From the NCBI GenBank assembly GCA_037893245.1, contig JBAIAA010000608.1, positions 558,001 through 622,000 of the forward strand: a DNA stretch of 64,000 nt, written 5' to 3'. Shown in pieces: positions 44,005 to 54,930 of the stretch (position 1 is its first letter; each line of letters starts with the position of its first letter). Under the pieces are notes generated by a model, which searched no databases, was not told where the DNA came from, and was given only the letters and a program-made list of their open reading frames with translations. The stretch comes from Crossaster papposus. Taxonomy: Eukaryota; Echinodermata; Asteroidea; Velatida; Solasteridae. Both the position numbers and the translations under genes were made by a program.

Positions 44005-47000
44005 CTAGGCGGTCACCCGGGGTTTGTCGGTTCTCGGGTTTGTAGCTACTTCCCTGGATGGATGGGGATTGTGGATACATGTTGACCGAGTTTAAGCACG
44101 ATCCGACCAACTTTAAAAAGGTGACCCCTAGATGACCTTTGACCTCGTACGCTCTAGCGAATGCAAACTGGTTCTTGCGGGGACCGAGCCGGACCCACCC
44201 ACCGAGTTTGAACGCCGCACGACCCCGGGAAGGGGACGAAAAAGCGCGCACAGACTTCAAAAAGGTGACCCCTAGATGACCTTTGACCTCGTACGCTCTA
44301 GCGAATGCAAACTGGTTCTTGCGGGGACCGAGCCGGACCCACCCACCGAGTTTGAACGCCGCACGACCCCGGGAAGGGGACGAAAAAGCGCGCACAGACT
44401 TCAAAAAGGTGACCCCTAGATGACCTTTGACCTCGTACGCCCTAGCGAATGCAAACTGGTTCTTGCGGGGACCGAGCCGGACCCACCCACCGAGTTTGAA
44501 CGCCGCACGACCCCGGGAAGGGGACGAAAAAGCGCGCACAGACTTCAAAAAGGTGACCCCTAGATGACCTTTGACCTCGTACGCTCTAGCGAATGCAAAC
44601 TGGTTCTTGCGGGGACCGAGCCGGACCCACCCACCGAGTTTGAACGCCGCACGACCCCGGGAAGGGGACGAAAAAGCGCGCACAGACTTCAAAAAGGTGA
44701 CCCCTAGATGACCTTTGACCTCGTACGCCCTAGCGAATGCAAACTGGTTCTTGCGGGGACCGAGCCGGACCCACCCACCGAGTTTGAACGCCGCACGACC
44801 CCGGGAAGGGGACGAAAAAGCGCGCACAGACTTCAAAAAGGTGACCCCTAGATGACCTTTGACCTCGTACGCCCTAGCGAATGCAAACTGGTTCTTGCGG
44901 GGACCGAGCCGGACCCACCCACCGAGTTTGAACGCCGCACGACCCCGGGAAGGGGACGAAAAAGCGCGCACAGACTTCAAAAAGGTGACCCCTAGATGAC
45001 CTTTGACCTCGTACGCCCTAGCGAATGCAAACTGGTTCTTGCGGGGACCGAGCCGGACCCACCCACCGAGTTTGAACGCCGCACGACCCCGGGAAGGGGA
45101 CGAAAAAGCGCGCACAGACTTCAAAAAGGTGACCCCTAGATGACCTTTGACCTCGTACGCCCTAGCGAATGCAAACTGGTTCTTGCGGGGACCGAGCCGG
45201 ACCCACCCACCGAGTTTGAACGCCGCACGACCCCGGGAAGGGGACGAAAAAGCGCGCACAGACTTCAAAAAGGTGACCCCTAGATGACCTTTGACCTCGT
45301 ACGCTCTAGCGAATGCAAACTGGTTCTTGCGGGGACCGAGCCGGACCCACCCACCGAGTTTGAACGCCTTACGACCCCGGGAAGGGGACGAAAAAGCGCG
45401 CACAGATTCAAAAAGGTGACCCCTAGATGACCTTTGACCTCGTACGCTCTAGCGAATGCAAACTGGTTCTTGCGGGGACCGAGCCGGACCCACCCACCGA
45501 GTTTGAACGCCGCACGACCCCGGGAAGGGGACGAAAAAGCGCGCACAGACTTCAAAAAGGTGACCCCTAGATGACCTTTGACCTCGTACGCTCTAGCGAA
45601 TGCAAACTGGTTCTTGCGGGGACCGAGCCGGACCCACCCACCGAGTTTGAACGCCGCACGACCCCGGGAAGGGGACGAAAAAGCGCGCACAGACTTCAAA
45701 AAGGTGACCCCTAGATGACCTTTGACCTCGTACGCCCTAGCGAATGCAAACTGGTTCTTGCGGGGACCGAGCCGGACCCACCCACCGAGTTTGAACGCCG
45801 CACGACCCCGGGAAGGGGACGAAAAAGCGCGCACAGACTTCAAAAAGGTGACCCCTAGATGACCTTTGACCTCGTACGCCCTAGCGAATGCAAACTGGTT
45901 CTTGCGGGGACCGAGCCGGACCCACCCACCGAGTTTGAACGCCGCACGACCCCGGGAAGGGGACGAAAAAGCGCGCACAGACTTCAAAAAGGTGACCCCT
46001 AGATGACCTTTGACCTCGTACGCCCTAGCGAATGCAAACTGGTTCTTGCGGGGACCGAGCCGGACCCACCCACCGAGTTTGAACGCCGCACGACCCCGGG
46101 AAGGGGACGAAAAAGCGCGCACAGACTTCAAAAAGGTGACCCCTAGATGACCTTTGACCTCGTACGCTCTAGCGAATGCAAACTGGTTCTTGCGGGGAAC
46201 GAGCCGGACCCACCCACCGAGTTTGAACGCCTTACGACCCCGGGAAGGGGACGAAAAAGCGCACACAGATTCAAAAAGGTGACCCCTAGATGACCTTTGA
46301 CCTCGTACGCTCTAGCGAATGCAAACTGGTTCTTGCGGGGACCGAGCCGGACCCACCCACCGAGTTTGAACGCCGCACGACCCCGGGAAGGGGACGAAAA
46401 AGCGCGCACAGACTTCAAAAAGGTGACCCCTAGATGACCTTTGACCTCGTACGCTCTAGCGAATGCAAACTGGTTCTTGCGGGGACCGAGCCGGACCCAC
46501 CCACCGAGTTTGAACGCCGCACGACCCCGGGAAGGGGACGAAAAAGCGCGCACAGACTTCAAAAAGGTGACCCCTAGATGACCTTTGACCTCGTACGCCC
46601 TAGCGAATGCAAACTGGTTCTTGCGGGGACCGAGCCGGACCCACCCACCGAGTTTGAACGCCGCACGACCCCGGGAAGGGGACGAAAAAGCGCGCACAGA
46701 CTTCAAAAAGGTGACCCCTAGATGACCTTTGACCTCGTACGCCCTAGCGAATGCAAACTGGTTCTTGCGGGGACCGAGCCGGACCCACCCACCGAGTTTG
46801 AACGCCGCACGACCCCGGGAAGGGGACGAAAAAGCGCGCACAGACTTCAAAAAGGTGACCCCTAGATGACCTTTGACCTCGTACGCCCTAGCGAATGCAA
46901 ACTGGTTCTTGCGGGGACCGAGCCGGACCCACCCACCGAGTTTGAACGCCGCACGACCCCGGGAAGGGGACGAAAAAGCGCGCACAGACTTCAAAAAGGT

Positions 47001-47174
47001 GACCCCTAGATGACCTTTGACCTCGTACGCCCTAGCGAATGCAAACTGGTTCTTGCGGGGACCGAGCCGGACCCACCCACCGAGTTTGAACGCCGCACGA
47101 CCCCGGGAAGGGGACGAAAAAGCGCGCACAGACAGACACACAGACAGACAGAGAGTAGCGTATTATTATATAGA
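44005..47174 (-). mobile_element. Helitron-like element, copy 2, with minisatellite core (3170 bp)
   Basis: It has the same 3' end on the minus strand (44005-44086, identical in layout to 42816-42897) and the same 5' end (47133-47174) as copy 1. Most of the copy 1 interior is deleted, and 21 copies of the 144-base unit fill the element. Direct head-to-tail junction at 44004/44005. This structure resembles non-autonomous Helitrons with satellite cores described in molluscs and flies; non-coding. Confidence 0.75.
44111..47132. repeat. 144 bp minisatellite, 21 copies, with higher-order period
   Basis: Unit starts at 44111, 44255, 44399 and so on to 46989. Two units (starting 45407 and 46270) have lost one base. 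Marker differences (GCTCT or GCCCT; GCCTT or GCCGC; loss of C before TTCAAAAAGG) repeat with a period of six units, 863 bases (45263-46125 and 46126-46988). Because 144 is divisible by three, the minus strand stays open as a 48-residue repeat, broken into three frames by the lost bases. This is a by-product, not evidence of a protein. Confidence 0.95.
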
Positions 47175-47397
47175 TAGACATAACACCCCCCTCGTTTGTG
47201 ATGATTCGTGTGCTTGCGGAATGTTGTGGTTTCTTTTTAGGGTTTGGGAGGGGGGTGTTAGGCAACAATAGTCTAGGGAGTGTATAGGTATGGGGACTAA
47301 GGGAGAGTCGCTCGGTCCCATTTCTTGCTAGGTATATGTATGGAGAAATAAGACATCTCCATGGTACATGCAACAATAGTCTAGGGAGTGTATTATG
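47175..47397. repeat. Spacer Y right part with local duplication, unit 6/7
   Basis: The spacer resumes after the Helitron pair. The segment with AACAATAGTCTAGGGAGTGTAT, the GGGGACTAAGG motif and TCGCTCGGTCCCAT occurs twice (47263-47340 and 47369-47440), a tandem duplication of about 105 bases not seen in other units. Confidence 0.75.
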
Positions 47398-48300
47398 CAT
47401 GGGGAACTAAGGGGGAGTCGCTCGGTCCCATATCTTGCTGGGTATATGCATTTTGGTTGTGCCCATTCACCTACCAAACTTAACTCCAGCGAGCGCATAG
47501 CACGAAGCCAATTTATTTATTTTTATTCTAGATGCTCTGGTGCAATCTGAGGCGATATCTGAACACTTTCCTCTGAAGTGATGTAATCGATTCTACCTCC
47601 TTTATCGATACTACCGATTTTCAGGAGTTTCGGTTTGTTTTGCAGTGAAATAAGCTTTCCTCAGCAACCCCCCCCCCTATCCACAAATGTGGTAGTTATG
47701 AGTATTTTGTAATAAGGCAAACACGCGTGTTATAACGGAGCCGCACGTCCGACGTCAAGTTTGACGCCTCGTCATTATTTAAAATTCGAAATCTCGGACT
47801 TATAAGGCGTCGAACTTCAGAGCCTTTATTTGGTTGGAGGATGAAATTTTGTCGACCCTGTGAGGCGTCGGACTTATTAAGAGAGGATTCCGTCATGATT
47901 ACAATGCTGCAATTCAATTATTTACAGACCTGACAACAATATAAATTTGTAATGAACTTATCAGCTAATTTATCACCAAATTATGGTTTTTTTTAAAGCT
48001 GATGGTATTGTCGGGTACAGTGTTCAAGATCAATTCTTCTCACCGCCAATTGTAAATATCCTGAGCGTTGATTCGACTAATGATCTTTTATGGACAGAGA
48101 GGGCAGCCTGGCTAGACACCGGACTGCTTTAAATTTAGCTTTTAACTTCTAGTCTTTTTAATAGAGCTATGCGTGTATGTGTAACTCGACCCAACAAAAT
48201 GAGTCGCAAAATGAGTTGACAGCAATCAACGTTTTTGTCCAATTAATATCTGTATAATGTATTAAGGTTAACCCTTTCAATCCCACCCACTCACAGCTAA
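47398..48300. repeat. Spacer block A, unit 7
   Basis: Variant shared with unit 6: short C tract (47668-47677) and extended palindromic GGCGTCGGACTTAT-type region (47745-47885). Non-coding. Confidence 0.8.
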
Positions 48301-50420
48301 CAGCGAGTAATTATTAATGAAATTCGAATTTGAAATTAGGAGCGTCCCGCTGGTGGCGCTAGTACCGGTATGTGCATGCGCTTTTTCGACGGCATGCTCA
48401 ACGCGCGTTGTATTGTATACATTATACAAAGCGCATTGAGCATGCAGTCGAATCTAAAGAAAGGTGCTTGGCAACTATTCAACATCTGATGAAGTTTGAT
48501 CTTGGTAAATGTATACATGTATATAACATTAATACAAATACCTAGGAGAGTTGATAGCTTCTGATTGGTCGAGACTCGATCACGCGGAGAGCATTGTTTT
48601 GTAGAAATGGCCCCGGCTTAAAAAAATATGAGGACAATTCACTGTTGTTTCCCTAAATAAAAAGGTATTTATTAAAGGGAATAACAGGGCGAGGACCTAG
48701 TCATTCACTGTGTGATAGCGTACTGGGTTGGGGGTGACCGCTAGCATAAACCTCGCCTTCGGCTCGGTCCATTACTATTGGTCATCCCCAACCCGGTCCG
48801 TTATCACGCAGTACTGACCAGGTCCTCGCCCTGTTATGCCCTACATATTCTGGGTGCATGTGACTAAATCTCTGAAAATCATTGCGGACGAGCTCGTTAA
48901 TATTTTGTGATTCCTCCGGTAATTTTGAATAAGAGGTCCCTATACATTTGACTGATTGTAGAAATATTTGTGGAAATCACGAATAGGTGACCCGTGGCTT
49001 CCAACACGGGTGATTCCGGTCACAAAAAACCCCAATACGTGGGTCTATTTGGCACAGAGGCGGGGGGCTACATTGAGACCTGGGCCCAGAGCTGGGCCAC
49101 CAGTTTAGGGTTGGTTTGTGTGGAGGGGAGTATAAAAAAAATTCATTCGGTCAACCCCCATAAATTTGAAAAGAAAATTATTCTAGGAGTCTTAATCTTT
49201 AATTTCCAGTCAACAAAATATGGCCACTCTACTCATGAGCGTCACCAGGCGGCGCTCTTTCTTTCAATTTTTGTGTTGGCTACAATGGGCGCCGTATTTA
49301 GTGTAGTCGAACCTTCTACGACTTCGAATTCAATTCAACTTTTGCCGAGTCACAATTTGTATTGCGACCACGGCATTTGGGGCACGTTCTCATTCCGCCG
49401 ACTGCAGCTACGCGCGGCCACGCACTGAACTGACCAACAATAGTGCGCGCATCGCTCCAACGCTTGCGCGGAGTACGAACCAACGAACAGATGTTTCAAA
49501 AGACGCGACTCTAAAACGCATCTTTGGAAATGAAATTCTTTTTTTAATTTTTTTCTTTAAAATGACAGCATGCCAGAAGGGATAATTACACATGGAGTAT
49601 TTAATGTCATTAATATACTTAAGCTACATTAAGTAAGCTTTTCAACAATAATTTGGGCGGCTACTTTTTGGGTAGCTGCAAATGGTATATTTTAGCTCTA
49701 ACTTCTACTCTTTTTAAAGATATGTATACATGTATGTGTGACTCAACTCAACAAAATGAGTCGCGAGTGACCAGATCTACTTTTGAGTAATAGACCTTTT
49801 AACAATATTCAGCTCAATAGAAACCTATGGCAGCAATCAACGTTCTCGCCCAAATAACATCTGTATAATGTATGAAGGTTAAGTCTACCAGAGTGATATA
49901 TAGGGCTTATGGGACTACCAAAATGAGGAGCAAAATTGATGTGCTGTTTACACACATTAAGCCTGCAGTGGTTGGCAGACTTAGGGCAAGGATTCACCGC
50001 TTCTTAGCTCACCGTGTCCTTATCTGATTTTGTAGGAGCTTCAGCTTGGTAGAATGCGACTTAACAACAAATATTTACAGTTGAGACCTATGCCTCTGAT
50101 GTTCCAAGAACCACGCCAATCTTTCACGTTTTAGCCAAATGAATAATGTTTTAGCAAGCATAAATGTACAATGCATACGACATAGAAACATTTGTTTTTC
50201 GTTAGAAGTTTGGTTATTAGTTACTGGATTATTTCTACAGATATCTACACAATTCACAAAAAAAACCACAAGGTTGGTTTTCATTGTGCGTCTTGGCGCC
50301 AATGCTATAGAAAAAGAAGCCGAATCGTTACAAAATTTATTGTCTGCGTTGGGGGCACACTGCCTAAAAAATGTAATCTTGTCGCCATGGCAGATGGTTG
50401 ATACATCACACGACATCTTC
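48301..50420. repeat. Spacer block B, unit 7
   Basis: Counterpart of 866-2545, with foldback at 48677-48841, interrupted by the insertion at 48851-49313. Non-coding apart from that. Confidence 0.8.
48851..49313. mobile_element. Unclassified 463 bp insertion in unit 7
   Basis: Other units read CTACATATTCTACGACTTCG across this point; here CTACATATTC is followed by 463 unrelated bases and then TTCTACGACTTCG, so TTC is repeated at both borders. The ends (TGGGTGCATGTGAC and, reversed, GGTTCGACTACAC) are only weakly similar. A frame starting at 48994 runs through it and out into the spacer; it has no recognisable domain. Class unknown. Confidence 0.65.
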
Positions 50421-51140
50421 CTAAGGACTCATATTCACTGACACATGTTGGAAGGTTTTGACTGAGACCTTATCATCAGCCACCATAAGGCCTCCGCTTG
50501 TCGTGAATGCCAGTCCATAGGAAGAGTGAATCTGCAGGCCACCCGCCCGATGGAGACTCTCTCGGGTGAATAATGATGCACCTCCCCGCTGCCGAGTGGA
50601 TCTTCTTCGATATGACGCAAACATAGATGTCCCCAGCATTATCGCAACACACGCCATAGGGTCGTACAGGCTCCCCGTTAAACGATGTACTGACATTAAA
50701 CACCTCATCTCCCGTATAGGTAGTGCAAATCAATTTGCTATCGTTGTAGTTTGTGAAGATCAAGCGTTCCCTGATCCCGATGGCCAAAAAGCCGTCAATC
50801 ATGTCATGTGGAATGGTTGTAATCAAGGACCCATCCAGTAGGTGGAGAGATATCACCATTCTCTTGATGTATAACACTGCTATACGATTCTTCTTGTCTA
50901 CAACAATACCACGCAGTTCACTCTCTGAATCAACGTCTGCATTATCCTGTGATGGTGTGAACCGGAGTCAAACACCTGTTCATGCTGTTCATCAGTGACC
51001 ATAAGTAGGTCATCAGAGGTCGCAGCTACTCCGCAAGGGCCATTCAACCTCTCCATACCAACACATGCTTTACACTCTCCACTGGGTGTAAACATCATCA
51101 GCTGCTGTTTGGTATTGTCAATAACGGCTATGCCACCGTC
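50421..51140 (-). pseudogene. Long TRIM pseudogene fragment, unit 7
   Basis: It covers blades 1-6 in pieces: GIAVID, MMFTPSGECKA, GVAATSDDLLMVTDEQH, then a deletion of the NFIRQFAPS region, then SLHLLDGSLITTIPHDM, FLAIGIRERLIFTNYN, TTYTGDEVFNVSTSFNGEPVR, then the relic-type frameshifted end. The old stop is also lost. The upstream part matches intact main-clade genes, while the tail has the relic frameshift, so it is a fusion of the two. It begins abruptly about 110 bases after the stop of gene 7. Confidence 0.85.
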
Positions 51141-51250
51141 GCTATGATTTGCTTTGGAAAACGAGGCTCAAATATTATAAATTGGCAATGTTAACGGAAG
51201 ACTGTCTAAATGCGTACGTCCGATGTTAGCTTATCATGATAATTTTTGGC

Positions 51251-53176
51251 TTACTCTCGACTGAAGATCTTGACTGAGACATCATCAGCCACCACGAGGT
51301 CTCCATGTTTAGTAAATGCCAAGCCCCTGGGACTTTTAAGTCCGCCTATCACACTCCCAATAAAAAAACCTTCACATGAGAAATGATGCACTTCACCGCC
51401 ATCGCCTTCTTCGAGACCGACAGAAACGTATATGTCACCATCATTATCGCAGCACACGGCGAAGGGTTGTGCAGGTTTTCCGCCAAACGATGTACTGACA
51501 TTGAACACCTCATCTCCCGTATAGGTAGTGCAAATCAACTTGTTCTCGTAGTAGTTTGTAAAGATCAAGCGTTTCTTGATCCCGATGGCCAAATTTCCCA
51601 AACCGACCATTTTATGTGAAATGGTTGTAATCAACGTACCATCCAGATGGTGGAGAGATATCAGTTTTCTCAATCTATCTGCCACTGCTATCCGATTCTT
51701 CTTATCCACTGCGATACTACTAAAGGAACAACATGCACCGCCATCTTCCTCATTCTGTAATGGTGCCAACTGGCGAGTGATTTCTAGACTGGAATCAAAC
51801 ACCTTGACATGCTTCATATCAGTGACCAGAAGTAAGTCGTCAGATGTGGCGGCTACTCCACGGGGCTTCTTCAACTTCTCCTGTCCGCCTCTGGATATAT
51901 ATTCTCCATTGGAAGTAAACATCATCAACTCCAATTTGCTATTGTCCAATACGGCAATGTCACCATTACTCAAACACGCGACGCCTGCAGCACAACTGAA
52001 TTTCTGAACTCTCGGCCCCTTCTTACCAAACTCTTGTTTCAATTGCCACTTTTTTTCCTGAGTTATTTCACCAAGGTCTGTATCTGCCACGACATCTTGA
52101 CATTTGATCCCGATGAAAGAGAGCTCGAACTGCGCATGCTCAAACCCCTCCTGGAACTTTTCCTCCTGGAACTCCAAGTTGTGCATCACCTTTGGTTTGA
52201 GGTCCAAAAGCTCAAAGTCGTCAGCTTGCCGCATCAAGTCGTCGACGGACGCTATGATTTGCTCAGCCTGCTCCATCTTGTCACGGTTGCTTTTCTGGAC
52301 TTCCTCAAACTTCCTATCTCGTTCTTCTCCAATTTGTGTTACTTTGTCTCTGAGAAGGCGAGATTTGTCTCTGATCTTTGCAATCTCTTCTTCCTCTTTG
52401 GCGGTAATGTCTTTACAAGCCCGGGCCACCATGATTGTTAATCGGTTCCTGGCATGCGTCAGTGAAGCATCGGCGACTTTGAATTCCTTTCGCCTCGCGT
52501 CAAATCTTTGCAGAATCTCGCCGACGCCCTGTCTGTACGATTGTATGGCATCTCCGACTTCTCTGTATTCATGCTCTGCTGTTCGATGGTCCAATGCAGC
52601 ACATTTCGCACACGCCAAGGTCTTGCATGTCTCGCAGTAAAAACAGAGATCCTGGTTAATGTGCTTGTTGCATTGTGGAGAATCTTTCTTCCGGGGAGCC
52701 ATCGGTGTTACATCGAGTCTGTTTTGTTCTTTTTCAGTGATCCGATGGTGTCTCGTTGATTTCGTTCGCTTGTGGGCTTCTTGGCATTTGGCGCAGATGA
52801 TTTTACAGCAGTCTAAGCACCTTGCGACGGCTTCTAAGCCCATGTTACATTCCTCACATGTTAGAGCATCTGCTGGTGCGTGTCCTAGCAACTGCTCCTG
52901 CTTGTTGAATTCATCAACAAGGGAACTCAAGAAAAAGCAGTTGGGTAGATTCTGCAATCCAGTGTCTGGTACCGCAGTGGCCCGCCTACAAACCGGGCAA
53001 GGAATCTTGTCTGCATTGGGTGGCTGGCTGCTGATGAGCTCGTTCAGGCAGTTCAGGCAGAAGCTGTGCAGACAGTCCAGTAGCTTAGGATTGGTGAAAC
53101 GACAGAAACAAATCGGGCATTCCAGGTGTCCTCGACTGATCGTACCCAGCATTGATTTGGCTGCAGCTTCCGCCAT
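51251..53176 (-). CDS. TRIM-NHL E3 ubiquitin ligase, gene 7 (chimeric, divergent propeller)
   Basis: 641 aa, ATG at 53176 (MAEAAAKS). Residues 1 to about 337 (RING with CPICFCRF, both B-boxes, coiled coil) differ only slightly from the other genes. From about residue 338 the sequence departs sharply: EEKFQEGFEHAQFELSF, then blades such as AAGVACLSNGDIAVLD, RGVAATSDDLLLVTDMKHV, SSIAVDKKNRIAVADRLRK and RGLAFTKHGDLVVADD, ending KIFSRE with a TAA stop instead of the usual TGA. The 3' flank lacks the hairpin and AATAAA. It is likely an E3 ligase with a different ligand. The sharp change near 52165 suggests a recombinant of two TRIM clades. Confidence 0.95.
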   Translation of the reverse strand: MAEAAAKSMLGTISRGHLECPICFCRFTNPKLLDCLHSFCLNCLNELISSQPPNADKIPCPVCRRATAVPDTGLQNLPNCFFLSSLVDEFNKQEQLLGHAPADALTCEECNMGLEAVARCLDCCKIICAKCQEAHKRTKSTRHHRITEKEQNRLDVTPMAPRKKDSPQCNKHINQDLCFYCETCKTLACAKCAALDHRTAEHEYREVGDAIQSYRQGVGEILQRFDARRKEFKVADASLTHARNRLTIMVARACKDITAKEEEEIAKIRDKSRLLRDKVTQIGEERDRKFEEVQKSNRDKMEQAEQIIASVDDLMRQADDFELLDLKPKVMHNLEFQEEKFQEGFEHAQFELSFIGIKCQDVVADTDLGEITQEKKWQLKQEFGKKGPRVQKFSCAAGVACLSNGDIAVLDNSKLELMMFTSNGEYISRGGQEKLKKPRGVAATSDDLLLVTDMKHVKVFDSSLEITRQLAPLQNEEDGGACCSFSSIAVDKKNRIAVADRLRKLISLHHLDGTLITTISHKMVGLGNLAIGIKKRLIFTNYYENKLICTTYTGDEVFNVSTSFGGKPAQPFAVCCDNDGDIYVSVGLEEGDGGEVHHFSCEGFFIGSVIGGLKSPRGLAFTKHGDLVVADDVSVKIFSRE

Positions 53177-54690
53177 CTTGTCTCACAAAACCTGCACATA
53201 GGTATTTCAATAATGTCCATCACCTATTTTATTTGAGACAGTGCGATCTATTTTGATTAAGCCTCCCAGTACAATTTCTTCCAAAACCTATACCGTAAAA
53301 CAGGGTAACTTTGGCTATTTTTCGGCAACTTTGGCAGATCGTTTATAGGAGTAATTAATTTTTGTTGTGAGATTGATAACAAATTAAACAAATGCAGTTT
53401 GATATTATTTTCAACTCTTTTTGAGGATCATTTAGGTACATACAAGTAAACCATCAAATAACATGTATTGAACAAAGTTGCCTAAGTTATCCCATTTTAA
53501 ACTAGACTGGAAAACTTATGTTCGATCACCAGGAAATTGTGACACCATTTTAATGTCAAACTGCTTGTCTATTGGATTTATGTAATTACCATTGGCACAA
53601 TTTAAATTGTGTTTAGATAAATAATTCTCAAATTCTGTCATAAAATCACTTAAAGGTAATATGCAACATTTGGAATCATCAAGAAACCAAATTATTACGA
53701 ATCACCTTATTAATTACATGTACTTGACTGTAGGTGGATACAAATCCCAACCATTCAACAAAATCACCATGACGCCCGGTGTGCTGAATTTTTGTATCAA
53801 TTTCCAACGATACTGCTAATGCCTCATACACCTGAAAACTCCAGTTTGATTGTACCTTCAAAATATCGCCCATGTTACAACAATCAGTAACAAGCACCTA
53901 CCTTGCTAAGCTACCGGTAGTCACACTTCCAGTGAGACCATTTCAATTTGCTGTCTTTTTGTCTTGCCCATACTGTTGATTTGACCACTTCACATATAAA
54001 TAACACACAAATAACGCACACTGAAATGGCAACTGTGCGCTTCAAGTAAATCTCAGTGCACTGAACGCTGGGTGTTTTCGTACCTGGAAAAAAAGGTGTA
54101 TGGTTCGATGCATAGCCGAACAAGTTGAAGACCACAAACACAATACACATAAAAAGAAATCACGGCGCGCCACAATGAAAATACATTGCTACTTGGCACT
54201 AAATTCATGGTTCGTTGTTCAGGTAACAAAGGCGTTTACGATCGTTCTCGACGCTCCGTCTGAATAGAAATCCGCCTTTTTTATATTGACCTGTAGGCCT
54301 ATACCCACGAACACCTGTGGAAAATGGCTGCGCTGTGTTACAATATACATGTATACATGTACGTACATTGATTTTTGCTTGTGGGAAGCGCTCAGATGTG
54401 CTGCGTGCAATTCGAAAGGTCATAGGTACGCTACCCAGAATGCCGTGCGTTTTCTTTAAACCAATCTGTGTGGCGTGAATCAGCGTTTCCCAGCGCTCAG
54501 TATATGGGCGGTGAGACCGAGCGAAACAATGGTTATGATGACGTTGCTAAATATTGTACTAGTGCCGATGTTTGTAGAAGTTGTTCAAGTTCCAACATTT
54601 CCATTTGTTGTTTTGCATTTTGGTTGTGCCCATTCACCTTCCAAACTTGACTCCAGCGAGCGCATAGCGCCAAGCCAATTACGACATGGT
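53177..54690. repeat. Upstream spacer of gene 7, with X-like and Y-like parts
   Basis: 53210-53660 resembles Y (GGGGAACTTT-like, TTGATATTATTTTCAACTC). The leader donor is at 53901. 53980-54130 resembles X (GTGCGCTTCAAGT, CAGTGCACTGAAC, ACCTGGAAAAA). 54210-54420 resembles Y (GCGTTTACGATCGTTCTCGA, CCTGTAGGCCTATA). 54475-54690 resembles Y/A (CAGCGTTTCCCAGCG, CATTTTGGTTGTGCCCATTC). No other spacer has both. Non-coding. Confidence 0.6.
53192..53901 (-). other. Candidate 5' intron of gene 7
   Basis: Donor GCAAG|GTAGGTG (first base 53901) and acceptor TATGTGCAG|G (last base 53192), about 710 bases. The donor and acceptor are kept even though this is the most divergent unit. Confidence 0.5.
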
Positions 54691-54930
54691 CTCCGAGGCG
54701 CGCTTAAGGGCCCCGAAAACTGTTTGGATTCTAGATGCTCTGTGGTGCAATCTGAGGTGATATCCGGTTACTTTTCCTAATGAAAAATTACGTAATACAC
54801 GTGTACATCGATACTAACGATTTTCGTGAGTTTCAGGTTTTTTTAGCAGTAAAATAAACCCTGACGTGTATATCTGCCACTGCGGTAGTCATGAGTATTA
54901 AGTAACCAGGCCAACACGTGTGTGTTATGA
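54691..54930. repeat. Diverged block A remnant
   Basis: Degenerate similarity to block A (GATGCTCTGTGGTGCAATCT, GATACTAACGATTTTCGTG, AGTCATGAGTATTAAGTAA). No gene seen. Confidence 0.5.

Noticed and set aside
44111-47132. CRISPR-like array
   Set aside because: Units are contiguous 144-base repeats without unique spacers, and the context is eukaryotic.
43832-47141. Long minus-strand open frames (523, 328 and 332 codons) encoding a 48-residue repeat
   Set aside because: They arise because the 144-base minisatellite unit is divisible by three; single-base losses in two units simply shift frame. The repeat lies in a Helitron-like element, has no domain, and shows no codon-level conservation distinct from the DNA repeat.
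48994-49428. 144-codon plus-strand frame in the unit 7 insertion
   Set aside because: It crosses the insertion border into duplicated spacer and shows no domain, so it is unlikely to be a real gene.
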